The position numbers and the translations under genes were made by a program. From positions 1 to 64,000 of the forward strand of contig MFNF01000066.1 of the NCBI GenBank assembly GCA_001783715.1: 64,000 bases of DNA, in the 5' to 3' direction. Source of the stretch: Candidatus Lambdaproteobacteria bacterium RIFOXYD2_FULL_56_26 (GTDB lineage: Bacteria > SAR324 > XYD2-FULL-50-16). The notes under the pieces are model-generated. The model was not told the DNA's origin, did no database searches, and worked only from the letters and a program-made list of their open reading frames with translations. How positions within the stretch are numbered: the first letter of the stretch is position 1; every line of letters starts with the position of its first letter. This document shows, piece by piece, positions 40,213 through 50,292 of this stretch.

Positions 40213-41928
40213 TCAATAACCTACCGTTTCTTTCTCGGCCAAGGCCTTCTGCCGTTCCTCTTCCTTCTCCTTTTCCTGCTCCAACATCCACTTCCATCGG
40301 CGCATCAGGTTGTTGAGCGCCCGGGGCTGTTTCAGCTTTTTGTAGATCGAAGCCAAAAAGACAAAAACGTCTTTGTCGAGCTTCATGTCAAAAGCCAACT
40401 CAAAGTTGTGCACCGCCGACTGGAATTCCTTTTTGGCCAGTTGTTCCCGGCCCAAGGCAATGTACCGCTGCCGTTTCGCCTCTTGTTGTTCGACCTGGTC
40501 GAGCCCTTGCAGGGCATGTTGCTCTTCCTGGAACTGGGCCGCTTTGTAGCTGTCCCCGGCCTTGTAGGCAATCTGTGCGGCCCGGTCGAGCATCTCGATG
40601 GACCGGTCGAAAAAGAGGGCAAATTCGATCAAGGTCAGGGCCTTGTCAAACACCTTGCTCTTGTTGGCCCCCTCCGCTTCCTCCAAAAAGAAGTTCTTAG
40701 CCAAGAGCCCAAATTCCTCCTTGGCCTCCGGTGAAAGTTCTGCGGCCTTGCCGTAGCCTTCCTTGGCGATTTGGAAGGACTGGCTGAGCTTCTTGAGCTG
40801 GTAGAGGCAGTGGGACATGTGCAGCCAAGCCGAAGGCTGCGGGTCGGTTTCGGCGATGACTTGGTACAGCCCCAAGGCTTCCTTGAACTGCCGTTTGTGG
40901 TAAAATTCCTTGGCCAGGGTTTCGATCTCTTCGGAAGAATAAAAACCGTAGGACTTTTCCAACAGGTAGCTGGCCCGGATAAAAAAGACGGAAGCCTGCT
41001 GGTGTTTGCCCATCTTTTTGTAAACCAAACCCAAATTGGCGTTCAGGTACCGGTCTTCCGGTCGGGCGGCCTGCTGGGTTTTGAGGATCTCCAAGGCCGG
41101 TTCCAAACGGCCCGCCTTGGCATTGAGGATCGCCCGCAGGAGCGGGGTGTAACGGTAGTCGCTCGAAACCCGCTCCAACATGCCTACTGCGTCCAGGGCT
41201 CTGGGCAGTTGGTTTTGTTCCAAGGCAAACAACGCCAGATTGACCAGATGGTTGTTGCGAATCTCCTGGTGCTGGGCGGTTTGGGCGGTGGCCAGATGGA
41301 TTGCTTCCAAGGCCCGCTTGCCCGCCAGATTGAGCAATTCTTCCGGGTCCACCAGGGCGCTCAGTTGGTTGACTTCCTTGACTTCCAGGGCCGCCGGGTG
41401 GCCTTGTTCAGCCAGGATTTCCTTGGCCGCCATGGCGATGGTGCCCTTGCCGCCCAACATCGGGGGGACGATAAAATCCTTGACCTTCAGAAACTGCTCA
41501 ATCATCGGCTTGATCTCCCCGTCGAACCTCGCAACCTTGGCGACCAAGGCGGCGGTATTGAGGTAGGGGAGTTCAAACTTGGGGTTGATCTGGATGGCCT
41601 TTTTGTACCAATTGCGGGCCTGTTCGCTGTCCCCCAAGTGCCGGGTTTGGTTGCCCAGTTCGTTGGCCAGACCGGCATCTTCTTCGTAAAAGCTGGCCAG
41701 GGGGCGGCCAATGGCCAGAGCTTCGGCGTGCCTGCGGTTGGAGACAAAACCGTTGAACAGGTTGCGCATGTAGGGGCCGATCTTGTCTTGCCCCAACAGG
41801 ATCGCTTGGCGGAAACAAGCCAAGGCCTCGTCGTTGTTTTTATCGTCCAGCTTTACCAAAGCCTGCACGATCAACTGTTCAGCCTTTTTCTTTTTTCCAG
41901 ATGGCAACAGACCATTCATCAATTCCAT
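40213..41928 (-). CDS. TPR-repeat protein
   Basis: Repeated TPR-like units (e.g. DSEQARNWYKKAIQINPKFELPYLNTA, DRYLNANLGLVYKKMGKHQQASVFFIRAS). Confidence 0.75.
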   Translation of the reverse strand: MELMNGLLPSGKKKKAEQLIVQALVKLDDKNNDEALACFRQAILLGQDKIGPYMRNLFNGFVSNRRHAEALAIGRPLASFYEEDAGLANELGNQTRHLGDSEQARNWYKKAIQINPKFELPYLNTAALVAKVARFDGEIKPMIEQFLKVKDFIVPPMLGGKGTIAMAAKEILAEQGHPAALEVKEVNQLSALVDPEELLNLAGKRALEAIHLATAQTAQHQEIRNNHLVNLALFALEQNQLPRALDAVGMLERVSSDYRYTPLLRAILNAKAGRLEPALEILKTQQAARPEDRYLNANLGLVYKKMGKHQQASVFFIRASYLLEKSYGFYSSEEIETLAKEFYHKRQFKEALGLYQVIAETDPQPSAWLHMSHCLYQLKKLSQSFQIAKEGYGKAAELSPEAKEEFGLLAKNFFLEEAEGANKSKVFDKALTLIEFALFFDRSIEMLDRAAQIAYKAGDSYKAAQFQEEQHALQGLDQVEQQEAKRQRYIALGREQLAKKEFQSAVHNFELAFDMKLDKDVFVFLASIYKKLKQPRALNNLMRRWKWMLEQEKEKEEERQKALAEKETVGY

Positions 41929-42539
41929 GGGGGCTCTTCCGGTTCGCTTGGGCAAGATGTTCCTACAACATCCTACGGAAAGAACTAATTTTCAATCAGG
42001 GGTTTACCCCAGGTATTTTTCCTGCGCAAGAGAAAAAAATTCAACAATAGAAGGAGATACCCTGGGAGCAAGTTTTGTTGAGGACCTTTGGTTTTCGCCC
42101 TACGGATGTGAAATTCAGGAGCTACAAGGAGCCTTGGAGCCCTTTCCCGGACGGGTTTTCTTTGCCTTGCGCCGAACCGTGTCCAGGTGGGATTGTCCCT
42201 TTTTGACCCAAAGTCTCAGGAGGTTTAGACCAAAAGAGACCAAAAAACCTCTCCCAAAGCGGCCACCTTTTCCCCACTCCAAAGGCATAAATTTTCTGGG
42301 AATCGGAAAAACCGGGTGCCGGAATAAGGAAAATCCTTTTGCCAGCCAAAACCGCAGCGGGCTTTTGGGGGTTCACAAAAATTGTAATTTCTTTTTACAT
42401 CGCTCCAAAACCCTTGCTCCAAGGGCTCCTGCCTTTAATCCTCAACTTTTGGACAGCCCGGCGGCTCTTGCTAAGGGGGAAAAAATGGGCCTAAACTCAG
42501 GGCAGAACTTTTATCAACCCCCTTTGAAGACAAACCGCC

Positions 42540-43910
42540 ATGAACACCCTGAACAAACGGTTTTTTTTCTACCTGCCCCCACTGCTTTTGGTGGTCTTTG
42601 GGCTGGTGGAAAGCGGTGCACTTTCGGGCCTGATGGGGCTCGACCGTCCCCAAGCCATTGCCTTTGGAGTGCTGGTCATTGCGGCGGTGTTGTGGGTGAC
42701 CGAATGGATCCCCTTGTACCTGACCAGCTTTGTGATCCTGGCCGCCCAATTGGCTTGGCTGCTCCCGGCGATCAAAACGACGGTGACTTCGGCGGATCAG
42801 GCAAAGTATCTGTCCCCCTTTTTTAGCGAAGTGATCCTGCTGTTTTTGGGCGGATTTGTGCTGGCGGAGGTCTTGGGCAAATACAGCTTGGACCGCAAAT
42901 TGGCCGGAGAGCTGCTCAAAAGGACCGGCACCAACCCGGCCAAGGCCATGGCCGGTTTGATGTTCGGGTCTGCCTTTTTGTCCACCTGGATGAGCAACAC
43001 CGCCACCACGGCGATGATGTTCGCCATCGTCTTGCCGATTGTTGAAAAAATCCCTAAGGAGAACCCCTTCAGCAAGGCCCTGCTGATTTCCATCCCCTTT
43101 GCCTGCAACCTGGGCGGGATCGGTTCGCCGATCGGGACCCCGCCCAACGCCATTGCCATCGGCTCTTTGAGCCAAAAGGGCGAGGTAGTCAGCTTTGGCA
43201 GTTGGATGTTGGCCACCATTCCCTTTATGCTGGTGCTGCTGGTTTTAACCTGGGTGTTGCTGCTCAAGCTATTCCCGCCCAAGGATTTGGTCCTGGAGTT
43301 GCCCAAGCTGGACCACAAACCCTTGACCAAAACCCAGTGGGGGGTGTTTGCCTTGTTTGGCGTGACGGTGACCTTGTGGTTTTTATCCGACATGCTGGGC
43401 CTTTCCATCGGCCTGATCAGCCTGATTCCCCTGCTGGTCGCTTACGGCTCGGGGATGCTCAAACTCAACGACTTTAACCAACTCCCTTGGGACGTATTGT
43501 TCATGGTCGGAGGCGGGATGTGCCTGGGGGTGGGGCTCAGCCAAAGCGGCTTGACCAGCTACGTGGTGAGCCTGATCCCAACGGATGCTCCCTTTTTGGT
43601 GATCCTCTTTGCTTTTGGGATTTTGGCCGCCCTGATGACCACCTTCATGTCCAACACCGCTACGGCCAACCTTCTGATCCCACTGGCGGTATCCCTCAAT
43701 ACCGGGGTCGGGATTTTGGTCTTGGTGATCGCCCTCAACTGTTCCACCTCCATGTCCCTGCCTATCTCTACCCCGCCCAATGCCATTGCCTTCGGGTCCG
43801 GCCGGCTGGAGGTCAAGGACATGGCCAAGGCGGGGGTGGGAATCAGTGTTGTTGCATTGGTCTTGATTGTTCTGGTAGGCATGTTTTATTGGCCGCTACT
43901 CAACATCTAA
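42540..43910 (+). CDS. SLC13/DASS-family anion:sodium symporter
   Basis: Multi-TM; WMSNTATTAMM and NLGGIGSPIGTPPNAIA and FMSNTATANLLIPL...PISTPPNAIAFGSG. Confidence 0.92.
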   Translation: MNTLNKRFFFYLPPLLLVVFGLVESGALSGLMGLDRPQAIAFGVLVIAAVLWVTEWIPLYLTSFVILAAQLAWLLPAIKTTVTSADQAKYLSPFFSEVILLFLGGFVLAEVLGKYSLDRKLAGELLKRTGTNPAKAMAGLMFGSAFLSTWMSNTATTAMMFAIVLPIVEKIPKENPFSKALLISIPFACNLGGIGSPIGTPPNAIAIGSLSQKGEVVSFGSWMLATIPFMLVLLVLTWVLLLKLFPPKDLVLELPKLDHKPLTKTQWGVFALFGVTVTLWFLSDMLGLSIGLISLIPLLVAYGSGMLKLNDFNQLPWDVLFMVGGGMCLGVGLSQSGLTSYVVSLIPTDAPFLVILFAFGILAALMTTFMSNTATANLLIPLAVSLNTGVGILVLVIALNCSTSMSLPISTPPNAIAFGSGRLEVKDMAKAGVGISVVALVLIVLVGMFYWPLLNI

Positions 43911-43924
43911 CCGGTTAGGAACCT

Positions 43925-44245
43925 ATGGAAGTCCATCGCCAAACCTGCCAACTCTGTGGTTCCCACAAGATGCGCAACATCTTAGCCCGGGAAAACGGAG
44001 AACCGGACAAGGTTTTTGTCCAATGTGCCGACTGCCACGAACTGGTGGCCCGCTACAGCCTGGGCCGAGGGGGGTATTTTCATGCCCACAAGGGGTTTGA
44101 ATCCTACCTTAGGAGCATGAGCCGAAGCGGGGAAATGATGAGCAGCAAAAACATCCAGGCCGATTACCAAGCGATTGAAGAGGCCGCAAGGTTCCGGTTC
44201 AAGGAAATCATGCGGATCCTGGCCGAGGAAAACAAGGAAGACTAA
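43925..44245 (+). CDS. Small hypothetical protein with two CXXC Zn-ribbon-like motifs
   Basis: 106 aa; CQLCGSHK and VQCADCHELVARYS; no signal peptide. Confidence 0.65.
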   Translation: MEVHRQTCQLCGSHKMRNILARENGEPDKVFVQCADCHELVARYSLGRGGYFHAHKGFESYLRSMSRSGEMMSSKNIQADYQAIEEAARFRFKEIMRILAEENKED

Positions 44246-47200
44246 GAGGTCTTTGCGGCGGGTGGGGAAAAGAGCCGACTGCCTGTTGGCCCTTGTGGCG
44301 GCAGACTGAGGGTGAAGGTGGTCCCTTGGCCTTTTTGGCTCTCCACCTTGACCCCTCCCCCCAAGGTCTCCACCTCCGCCTTGAGTGCGTCCAGCCCCAC
44401 TCCTCTGCCACTCAGGTCGGTGACCGTTGTTTTGGTGGAAAAGCCGGGCCGGAAAACGAAGGCAAGCAGTTCCTTGGGGTCCAAGGTCCCCGCTTGTTCG
44501 GCACTCACCATTCCCTTGGCGAGCAGGCTTTCTTGGAGCGCCACCGGATCAATCCCCTGGCCATCGTCGGAAAACCGAAGTTGGAGCCTTTGGCCTTCCA
44601 CCCAGGCCTCAAACCGCAGGTGGCCTTCCCTGCTCTTTCCTGCCTCCAGCCGGTCTTGCGGGCTTTCGACCCCATGGTCGAGGGCGTTGCGGATCAGGTG
44701 CACCAAAGCCCCGGCAACCGGAGCCAAGGCCGACCAATCCACTTCGATCTCCGCTCCCTGCCGGGTGACCGTAATTTCCTTTTCCAGTTTTTCGGCCAGC
44801 CGTTCCGCTTCGGTTTGCAGGGAATTAAACAACACGGCCAAAGGCCGGTGCCGCAGGCAGGCAATCTGGTCTTTCCATGCGGCGTGGTCACAGAGGGCCT
44901 CAAGAGCTAGCAACTTGTCTTCGGGGACCTTGTAAATCGGACTGGTTTGTTTTTGCCATTCCTCCGGGGCGATGATGCCCTGCAATTCCTTGAGATACCC
45001 TTCCAGCTCCAGCCGAAGCCCCTGTACCCCTTCTTGCAAAACAGGGATTTGGAAGGGTTCAACCCAGTCCCCGGTTTGGGCACCCAGTTGGTTTTCCAGC
45101 TGGTGGGCCAGCTCGACCATCTGGTTCAAGGCGAAGTTGGCGGCGTTGCCCTTGATGGTGTGAAACCCCCGCAGTAATTCAATCCGGCCCGCTTTCCCTC
45201 CGGCAGGGCTCAAGGCCAAATCGATCTGGCCCAAGATCCGGTTTAGGTCTTGGATGAATTCGATGAACCGTTCCCGGCTGACCGCTACTTTAGAGATAAA
45301 CTTCTTTTTGGCCTCGGTTTTGGCCAAAATCTCCTCCAGCCCCTTGGCGATGGTCACATCGGTGGCTTCGGCCATGATCCGGGCAGGGTTTCCGCCTCGT
45401 TCTTCGATCCAAAAATAATCCAGTTTGAGGATCTTTTCCCCCATTTTTCCTTGGGCAGGCAAGAGCCTTTTGGCCATGTCGAATTCAACGGTCTGGTCAA
45501 AACAAAACTCAATCATCTCCCGGGCCTCTTCCTCCTGCTCCTTGGGGAACAAAAGCTCTACCACGTCCTTGCCTTCTGGAGAACCGCCCAGCAGTTCCAG
45601 GCAGGCGTGGGAATATTCGGGGTGCACCTTTTGGGTGGCATCAAAGGAGAAAAACCCTTGGTCGGTGTTGTCTAGTAGCTCCCGGACCGCTCGGGTCCGT
45701 TCTTCAACCCGTTGCTCCAGGCTGTGGTAGAGCTGGGCGTTTTCCAAGGAAACCGAAACCTGGAAGGACAACAACCCCAAAACCTCCAGCCGGGCTTGGT
45801 GGAAGACCTTGGGGGCCAGATTGTTTTCCAAGTACAACAACCCCAACAGCCTGCCCTGGCCCTGGATGCGGGTGCAAAGGACCGAGCGGACCTTGCGGTT
45901 TTGGACCTCTTCTTCCCCCAAAAAACGGGGGTCCAGGCAAGCGTCTTCCAAGACCAAATCTTCTCCGGTCCTAAATACATAGCGGATCAGGGAGGAACAG
46001 ACCCCCGCCGCCTGCTCCAAGGGCAGCGAACCCAAGACGCTGCTTTGCCCCGAGACATCCTTTTGGGCTTCCACCCAAAGTTTGCCGCCCTTGACCACGA
46101 CAAAGGCCCCGCTTTGGGCCCCGGCGTTTTCGATAAACAGGTCGATCATCCGGCCCAACAGTTGTTCCAGACGAAGCTCAGAGGAAAAAACCTGGGCGGA
46201 CTTCATCACGCTCAAAAGGTCCAAGGACCTTTGGCCCGAGCTGGAGCCGGTGGCACTGTGGGTCGCTTCGTGGTCCAAGGGGCCCGAAAGACCGGTTTGC
46301 AGCTCCAACTGGTGTTTTTCCTGGAGATGTTGGGCCGCCCCGGTGGCCCCCAGGCGGGTCAAGCCGTAGTGCGCCCGGCCATAGAGGGCCAAGGCCGCTT
46401 CCTTTTGGCCGGTTGCTTCATAATGGTGGCCCGCCAAGAGGCAGGCGGTCACTTGGTAGTCCAGCCGCTCTTCCTTGACCGCCTGGGCCAAGGCCTTTTC
46501 AAAGCCGGTGGCCGCTTTGCTTTTGTGGCGCAACCTCTGGTAGGCGGCTACCAGGATTAGGTGGTTGGAAAGCCCCGCTTGGGGGCCAAAGTCGGCCCAA
46601 CGTTTGGATTGGTGCAGGCACTTTTTCAGCCAGTACCGGATCTGCAACCGTTGCCAACCGCTGGAGCGGGGCAGTTGGGCGACCAGCACCAGCCCGCCGT
46701 AAAGCACCAGATTGCGGACCACGTTAGCCGCTTGGTTGAGGTTTTTTCGGAAAAAGAGCCGCAACGCCTCCAAGACTACCGGCAAAAGCTCTTCGGAAGC
46801 GTCCATCAAAGACAGGGTCTTGATCCGGTAGATTTGGTCCAGGTGGAACAACATCGGGGTGTTGAGGTCCAGCGGGGTCTTGGCCAGCGGATTGTTAAGC
46901 AGCTTGGGTTCAAGCAGTTCCAGGCTCCAGTACTCGGCCAGCCGGTGGATCTCGATGCTGGTTTTGTCCCCGACCCTTTGGACAAAAGGGTGGTAGGACT
47001 CGAACCGGGACAAGACCTCGGCGACCGGAGCGCCGGTTTCAAAGGGGATGGAAACCAGATTGATACAGGCAAAGGCGGCGTAAACCATGTCCCCCGAAGC
47101 GAGGCCGATTTCATAGACCTTTTGCATCTCCTCCAAAAACTTCCGTCCGTCCCCAGCCCAGGTGCGCACAAAAACCAGGGAGAGGAACTGTACCTTCGCC

Positions 47201-50163
47201 CGGAACTGGAAGTCCTCAAACCGCCGGTTGACCGCCAAGGCCAACTGGCCAAACTCCTGGCCCAACCCCAAGTCCCCCAGCGCCCCGGACAAGACGGCGG
47301 CATAGGCGGCATAGGCGTAGGCGCTGGCTGGGACGTGGCCGTGTTTGAGCGAAAGGTTGACCATCTTGAGGACACAAAAGGCGAGCAGGTTGTCATCCCC
47401 CTCAAAGTAGGCCACCAAGGTCAGGTCCACCAAGAGCTTCATCTGCAACTGGACTACCGGGTCGTCGATCTTCTTGAGGTCCACCAGACTGGCGACCTTG
47501 CGCCCGGCCAGATTCTTTTTGACCTTGAGCAACTCGGGCAAGAGGTGCAGCAAGGTGACCTTGGGGCTCACCCGCATCCCCAAGGGGGCCAGTCCGGCGA
47601 TGCCGGTCAGCAGGGCTTGGTGGAGGGAGTTTTGCTGGATCTGGTTGAGCAGCCGGTAGGAATAGGCCTCCGCCATTTGGGCCTTGTCCCCGGTGCGCAC
47701 CAAGACCTCCGAGACCGCCAGATCGGCCCCGGCAAAGTCGCTCAAGAGCATCGAACATTCCGCTTTGAGCAGAAGAAGGTCGATTTCCCGCTTGGGGTTG
47801 CGGCTCCAAAAGTCCAGTCCCAGAATTTTGTGGGCCTGCTCCAGACAGGCGAGGGCGGTGGAAAAGGCGGTGGCAGCCCTGGCCTTGAGCGCCGCCTCCA
47901 GGTTTAACAACCCCAGGGCCTCCCGCTCCTTGGGGTCCTCCGAGGCCTCAATGCCCAGGTTAAAATGGTGGAGCAGGTCAAACAGTTGGTCTTCCCCTTC
48001 CCCCAAGTTTTGTTCTTCCTGCAACAACCTTGCGGTTTTCAGATGCAACACCGGCCTGTGTTCCGGCGGGATTTTGTCGTAGGCCGCCTGTTGGACCCGG
48101 TCGTGGGAAAAGGGCAGCAGTAGCGGGGTCCGCCGCTCTTGGCCCTCGTAGATCGCCCATTCCCCGAGCAGGGTTTCCGTTTTGGGGCTCAGGAGCAAAA
48201 GCCCTTCATGGCCCAATTCCAAGAGCCCCTGGGCCAAGTGGGAGGCTTTGCCGCCCCAGACCCTGAGCAGCCCGGCAAAAGGGAAGCGGTCCCCAAAAAG
48301 CGAACCGAGGCTCAAGATCTCTTGGTTTTGGGCATTCAACTGGTTGATCCTCAGCCCCAACAGGTCGCCCACGTTTTGGGTGGCCCTGGCTGCTCGGATT
48401 TGGCTCAGGTCGAAGGTCCAGGCGGCTTTGCGGGGGTCGAAGGAAAGCAGCCCTTGGGCACAAAGCCAGAACAAAAATTCCCGGATGAAAAAGGGATTGC
48501 CGCCGGTCTTTTTTTCGACCTCTTCGGCCAAGGGCAGCAGTCCCGAACGGTCGGCGGCCAAGCTGTCGGCCAGAAGCTGGGCGATAGCGTCCGCCCCCAA
48601 GGGCAGCAGGGTCAGGTTGTCCAGCTTGATCTGGTACTTGGGGTTTTGGATCAGTCCGGTGGTCAAGGGGTGGTCGGGGCCGACTTCATTGTCCCGAAAG
48701 GCACCGATCAAAAGCAGTGCCTTGGGGTCCTCGGCGGTCAAGAGCGATTTGAGCAACTCCAAGGAGGACTGGTCGGCCCATTGCAGGTCGTCCAAGAAGA
48801 TAACCAAAGGGTGCTCTGGCTGGGCAAAGAGGCCCACAAAGCTTTCAAACAAGGTGACAAACCGGTTTTGTGCCTCCATTGCGCCCAATTCCGGGGCTTT
48901 GCCTTGGGGACCCAGGAGCTTGCCTAGGCTGGGAATCAGGTCCAGCAGCAAAGCACCGTTGATGCCCAGGCAGGCCTTGATCTTTTGGGTCCAAGCCTCC
49001 AAGACCTCCGGCTCTTTGGTCAAAAGCCCCAGCACCAACTGGTCCAAGGCCTGGGTAAAGCCGAAGTAGGGCAGGTTGCGTTTGAGCTGGTCAAATTTGC
49101 CGACCGCCCAAAAACCTCCGTCCTTGGACAGCGGCTTTTGCAGAACCGAAACCAGACTGGACTTGCCCATACCCGAAACCCCCTGGACCAGGATCAGGTG
49201 GGTCCCCGAGGCCAAGGCCAGCTCATAGGCGCTTTCCAGGACTTTGGTCTGCCGCTCTCGGCCATAAAGCCGGTCGGGGATGAGCAGCCGCTCCCCCTGG
49301 TCTTTGGCCCCCAGTTGAAAGGGCGGGACCTCGCCGGTCTCCAGAAACAACCGTTGGCAGGTTTTTAAGTCCCATTCCAGTCCAAACAGGCTTTGGTAAC
49401 GGTCCGAGGGGTTTTTGCACAAGAGCTTCAAAACCACCTGCCCCAGCCCCGGCGGTACTTGGGGGTTGTAGGTTTCCAGCAGCTGGGGCTTTAGGGCCAA
49501 GTGGGCGTGGATCAGCTCCAGGTCGTCTTGGGCGACAAAGGGTGGGCGACCGCAAAGCAGGTCGTAAAAGGTGGCCCCCAGGGAATAAAAATCGCTTCGT
49601 TTGTCGATCGCCTGTTCCATCCGGCCAGTCTGCTCCGGGGCGATGTAGGCCAAGCTCCCCTCCAGCCCCGCTTCGGGGTCCACAAGGGTCGGGACCAGAC
49701 TGGCCAACAGGGCCGAGCCGAAGTCGATCAGGTACACTTGGCCGCTTTTGGGCGCAAAGATCAGGTTGGAAGGCTTGAGGTCCCGGAACAAGAGCCCCTG
49801 GGAATGGACCGACTTGAGACAGTCGAGGATCGCCAAGGAAAGGGGGAAAAATGGGTCCAGCTCCAAAGGTCGCCCTTGGGCCAGTTCCTTTAAGGACAGG
49901 GCCTCAAAGTCCGGGAAGACCAAGACCAAACGGGAACCCCAACCAAAGCTGCCCTTGGGCTTGGGCGCAGCCGTGCCTTGCAGGCCGTTGAGCAAGCCCA
50001 GTTCGTGGCGCAGCCGCTCCACCTCGCTCTGGCTGGGCAGGGACGAAGCGGAGGTCTTTAAAATCACCCGTTCCCGGGTACTGGTCTCTATCGCCCTGTA
50101 AATATGGCTCTTGGCGGAACTGTGGAGTAAACTGATCTGTTCAAAACCGGGGATCTGGACCAC
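44242..50163 (-). CDS. Giant multidomain kinase: Ser/Thr kinase-AAA ATPase-GAF-PAS-Hpt-HATPase
   Basis: HSQGLLFRDLKPSNLIF...IDFGSA; Walker A GVSGMGKSS; GAF around GAQSGAFVVV; Hpt FHTIKGNAANFAL; HATPase HLIRNALDHGVESPQDRL...DDGQGI...GRGVGLDAL. Confidence 0.88.
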   Translation of the reverse strand: MVQIPGFEQISLLHSSAKSHIYRAIETSTRERVILKTSASSLPSQSEVERLRHELGLLNGLQGTAAPKPKGSFGWGSRLVLVFPDFEALSLKELAQGRPLELDPFFPLSLAILDCLKSVHSQGLLFRDLKPSNLIFAPKSGQVYLIDFGSALLASLVPTLVDPEAGLEGSLAYIAPEQTGRMEQAIDKRSDFYSLGATFYDLLCGRPPFVAQDDLELIHAHLALKPQLLETYNPQVPPGLGQVVLKLLCKNPSDRYQSLFGLEWDLKTCQRLFLETGEVPPFQLGAKDQGERLLIPDRLYGRERQTKVLESAYELALASGTHLILVQGVSGMGKSSLVSVLQKPLSKDGGFWAVGKFDQLKRNLPYFGFTQALDQLVLGLLTKEPEVLEAWTQKIKACLGINGALLLDLIPSLGKLLGPQGKAPELGAMEAQNRFVTLFESFVGLFAQPEHPLVIFLDDLQWADQSSLELLKSLLTAEDPKALLLIGAFRDNEVGPDHPLTTGLIQNPKYQIKLDNLTLLPLGADAIAQLLADSLAADRSGLLPLAEEVEKKTGGNPFFIREFLFWLCAQGLLSFDPRKAAWTFDLSQIRAARATQNVGDLLGLRINQLNAQNQEILSLGSLFGDRFPFAGLLRVWGGKASHLAQGLLELGHEGLLLLSPKTETLLGEWAIYEGQERRTPLLLPFSHDRVQQAAYDKIPPEHRPVLHLKTARLLQEEQNLGEGEDQLFDLLHHFNLGIEASEDPKEREALGLLNLEAALKARAATAFSTALACLEQAHKILGLDFWSRNPKREIDLLLLKAECSMLLSDFAGADLAVSEVLVRTGDKAQMAEAYSYRLLNQIQQNSLHQALLTGIAGLAPLGMRVSPKVTLLHLLPELLKVKKNLAGRKVASLVDLKKIDDPVVQLQMKLLVDLTLVAYFEGDDNLLAFCVLKMVNLSLKHGHVPASAYAYAAYAAVLSGALGDLGLGQEFGQLALAVNRRFEDFQFRAKVQFLSLVFVRTWAGDGRKFLEEMQKVYEIGLASGDMVYAAFACINLVSIPFETGAPVAEVLSRFESYHPFVQRVGDKTSIEIHRLAEYWSLELLEPKLLNNPLAKTPLDLNTPMLFHLDQIYRIKTLSLMDASEELLPVVLEALRLFFRKNLNQAANVVRNLVLYGGLVLVAQLPRSSGWQRLQIRYWLKKCLHQSKRWADFGPQAGLSNHLILVAAYQRLRHKSKAATGFEKALAQAVKEERLDYQVTACLLAGHHYEATGQKEAALALYGRAHYGLTRLGATGAAQHLQEKHQLELQTGLSGPLDHEATHSATGSSSGQRSLDLLSVMKSAQVFSSELRLEQLLGRMIDLFIENAGAQSGAFVVVKGGKLWVEAQKDVSGQSSVLGSLPLEQAAGVCSSLIRYVFRTGEDLVLEDACLDPRFLGEEEVQNRKVRSVLCTRIQGQGRLLGLLYLENNLAPKVFHQARLEVLGLLSFQVSVSLENAQLYHSLEQRVEERTRAVRELLDNTDQGFFSFDATQKVHPEYSHACLELLGGSPEGKDVVELLFPKEQEEEAREMIEFCFDQTVEFDMAKRLLPAQGKMGEKILKLDYFWIEERGGNPARIMAEATDVTIAKGLEEILAKTEAKKKFISKVAVSRERFIEFIQDLNRILGQIDLALSPAGGKAGRIELLRGFHTIKGNAANFALNQMVELAHQLENQLGAQTGDWVEPFQIPVLQEGVQGLRLELEGYLKELQGIIAPEEWQKQTSPIYKVPEDKLLALEALCDHAAWKDQIACLRHRPLAVLFNSLQTEAERLAEKLEKEITVTRQGAEIEVDWSALAPVAGALVHLIRNALDHGVESPQDRLEAGKSREGHLRFEAWVEGQRLQLRFSDDGQGIDPVALQESLLAKGMVSAEQAGTLDPKELLAFVFRPGFSTKTTVTDLSGRGVGLDALKAEVETLGGGVKVESQKGQGTTFTLSLPPQGPTGSRLFSPPAAKTS

Positions 50164-50292
50164 AGGATTCCTAAAGCCAAAGGAAGCCGTTCAGCCAGCC
50201 CCCGAAGCCCCCAGCCTAATGAATCCACCCTCTGCCTGTCAAAACAAACCGCAAGCCCCCCAACCTTTCCCCAAGAGCCTTAGGGAGAATGC

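Noticed and set aside
41783-42826. 347-aa plus-strand ORF spanning the gap before the SLC13 gene
   Set aside because: Overlaps both the TPR gene (antisense) and the SLC13 start; composition not protein-like. The 41930-42539 gap stays unexplained.
44020-44045. CADCH in the small protein considered as a heme c site
   Set aside because: No signal peptide and a partner CXXC; Zn-ribbon-like binding is more plausible.
46561-47907. 448-aa plus-strand ORF opposite the giant kinase
   Set aside because: No motifs, Gln/Gly/Leu-rich antisense composition; the minus frame is continuous with recognised domains.
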